DNA from: Verrucomicrobiota bacterium
GTDB lineage: Bacteria > Verrucomicrobiota > Verrucomicrobiia > Limisphaerales > UBA1100
Assembly: GCA_028872645.1 (NCBI GenBank)
Contig: JAPKDK010000013.1
Location: forward strand, 1-24,024
Length of the DNA: 24,024 bases
Reading direction: 5' to 3'
This document shows positions 22,888 through 24,024 of this stretch, piece by piece. How positions within the stretch are numbered: position 1 is the stretch's first letter; every line of letters begins with the position of its first letter. The notes under the pieces are model-generated. The model saw only the letters and a list, made by a program, of their open reading frames with translations, was not told the DNA's origin and made no database searches. A program made the translations under genes and the position numbers.

Positions 22888-24024
22888 CCTGCTGACACCT
22901 TGCCCTTGACTTTGACTTTAACCTTCGCCACGGGCAAGGCGCGACTTAAAAAACGGCCTGTGTGACTCTCTGCGCACTGCGCGACATGTTCCGGCGGGCC
23001 TTCAACGATAAGCCTCCCGCCGCCATCGCCGCCTTCGGGGCCGAGATCCACCAGCCAATCAGCGCACTTTATGACATCCAAATTATGCTCGATCACCACC
23101 AAAGTATTTCCCGCATCACGCAATTTCGCAAACACATCGAGCAGTCGCGCCACGTCGTGAAAATGCAAGCCCGTTGTGGGTTCATCTAACAAATAAAGCG
23201 TCCGGCCAGTAGCGCGTTTGCATAGCTCGCTGGAAAGCTTCATCCGCTGCGCCTCACCGCCACTGAGCGTAGTGGCACTTTGGCCGAGTTGCAAATAGCC
23301 CAACCCCACCTCGGCCAATGTGATACAGATGTTGTAAACCTGCGGCACGGACCGAAAAAACACGCACGCCTCGTCCACCGTGAGCGCCAGCACATCGGCG
23401 ATATTCAGGCCTTTGTAATGCATCTCAAGTGTTTCGCGGTTGTACCGGCGCCCTTGGCAATCTTCGCAAGACACATAAACAGAAGGAAGAAAATGCATTT
23501 CAATTTTTAACAGACCATCCCCCTGACACCGTTCACAGCGGCCGCCTTTGACGTTAAAACTAAATCGCCCCGGGCCGTAGCCACGCACTTTGGCCGAGGG
23601 CAAACGCGCGAACAAATCGCGGATGTGCGTAAACATCCCAGTGTACGTTGCGGGATTACTGCGCGGCGTGCGACCGATGGGCGATTGGTCGATGACAATC
23701 GCTTTATCGAGATGCTCGATGCCCTCAATGGAATCATGCGCGCCGGGACGGTCCTTGGATCCATGCCATTTACGGAAAAGCGCGCGGCGCAACACGTCAT
23801 CCACCAACGTGCTCTTACCCGAACCGCTGACGCCGGTGACGCACGTAAATGTCCCCAGCGGAATGCGCACGTCAATGTCCTGTAAATTATTCTCTGACGC
23901 GCCGCGAATCTCCAGCCATCCGCGCTCGGGCGTGGCAACGGTGCGTTCCTCTGGTGGTGAAATGGTGAGTTCGCCGGACAGATATTTGCCGGTGATCGAG
24001 CGCTTCACTTTGCAGATTTGCTTA
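22884..24024 (-). CDS. uvrA: Excinuclease ABC subunit A, UvrA (partial, C-terminal part)
   Basis: UvrA is the ATP-dependent damage sensor of nucleotide excision repair. The frame is open to the right edge with no stop, so the 379 visible residues are the C-terminal 40 percent of a protein of about 940. Landmarks are SITGKYLSGEL, the second Walker A GVSGSGKSTL, the DQSPIGRTPRSNPATYTGMF motif, the zinc finger CERC..CEDC (CX2C-X19-CX2C), the ABC signature TLSGGEAQRMKL, Walker B LYLLDEPTTGLH, the switch histidine in VIEHNLDVIK and LGPEGGDGGG. GTG 24008 is internal and not the real start. The tail is a short Lys-Val repeat (KVKVKVKGKVSAG). The stop overlaps the TPR gene start (ATGA). Confidence 0.97.
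   Translation of the reverse strand, partial: KQICKVKRSITGKYLSGELTISPPEERTVATPERGWLEIRGASENNLQDIDVRIPLGTFTCVTGVSGSGKSTLVDDVLRRALFRKWHGSKDRPGAHDSIEGIEHLDKAIVIDQSPIGRTPRSNPATYTGMFTHIRDLFARLPSAKVRGYGPGRFSFNVKGGRCERCQGDGLLKIEMHFLPSVYVSCEDCQGRRYNRETLEMHYKGLNIADVLALTVDEACVFFRSVPQVYNICITLAEVGLGYLQLGQSATTLSGGEAQRMKLSSELCKRATGRTLYLLDEPTTGLHFHDVARLLDVFAKLRDAGNTLVVIEHNLDVIKCADWLVDLGPEGGDGGGRLIVEGPPEHVAQCAESHTGRFLSRALPVAKVKVKVKGKVSAG

Noticed and set aside
24006..24008. GTG 24008 as a uvrA start
   Set aside because: The frame is open to the edge and the flanking sequence matches the middle of UvrA, so this is an internal valine codon.
1..24024. CRISPR arrays, insertion sequences, prophage or defence genes
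   Set aside because: No regularly spaced repeats, transposase or integrase motifs were found. All sizeable frames are accounted for by housekeeping genes or shadows.

Overview
The window is about 24 kb of dense, mostly housekeeping chromosome from a Gram-negative bacterium. Lipid A genes (lpxA, an lpxC-fabZ fusion), a complete rod-shape/elongasome operon and exported proteins with signal peptides show a lipopolysaccharide-bearing, peptidoglycan-walled cell. The lpxC-fabZ fusion, the large two-lobed exported alpha/beta hydrolase, the conserved small unknown protein and the general lack of Shine-Dalgarno motifs suggest the PVC group, most likely Verrucomicrobiota. That placement is inferred from gene content and was not tested. 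No IS elements, CRISPR arrays, prophage genes or rRNA were seen. No gene-free stretch exceeds 300 bases.

Region 1 (1-4800, minus strand): rpsO, pnp, lpxC-fabZ and lpxA in transcription order. PNPase carries two near-identical S1 domains instead of one. lpxC has its own good promoter, placed so that the mRNA would start at or next to the GTG start codon.

Region 2 (4800-12470, plus strand): an elongator-type tRNA-Met(CAT), then mreB, mreC, mreD, mrdA (PBP2), rodA and an RNase G/E gene. The mreC-mreD, mreD-mrdA and mrdA-rodA junctions overlap by 1-4 bases. Together these genes encode the MreBCD scaffold and the RodA-PBP2 glycan polymerase/transpeptidase that build the lateral wall. The RNase E/G gene behind them is a known neighbour of mre operons.

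Region 3 (12485-15650, plus strand): a secreted two-lobed alpha/beta hydrolase whose first lobe lacks the nucleophile serine, translationally coupled to an MtfA-like zinc peptidase.

Region 4 (15658-17855): a minus-strand transcript carries an SDR oxidoreductase, a small conserved unknown protein and a possible 31-residue ORF, ending in a strong terminator. It diverges from an ArsS-type radical SAM gene. A 12-bp perfect inverted repeat sits between the two and carries symmetric -10-like and ATG sequences. The usual arsenosugar partners (ArsM, glycosyltransferases) are not in the window.

Region 5 (17852-24024, minus strand): uvrA (3' part), a TPR-repeat exported protein, an ErpA/IscA-type Fe-S carrier, a TPP riboswitch and thiC. 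ThiC is a [4Fe-4S] radical SAM enzyme, so an A-type Fe-S carrier next to it is functionally plausible. The arsS and thiC stop codons overlap tail to tail in a shared TTAA.

The most promising observations are the PNPase S1 duplication, the set of promoters positioned for leaderless or near-leaderless mRNAs, the palindromic SDR/arsS divergent start region, the in-frame small ORF behind the 88-residue gene, and the degenerate first lobe of the hydrolase.
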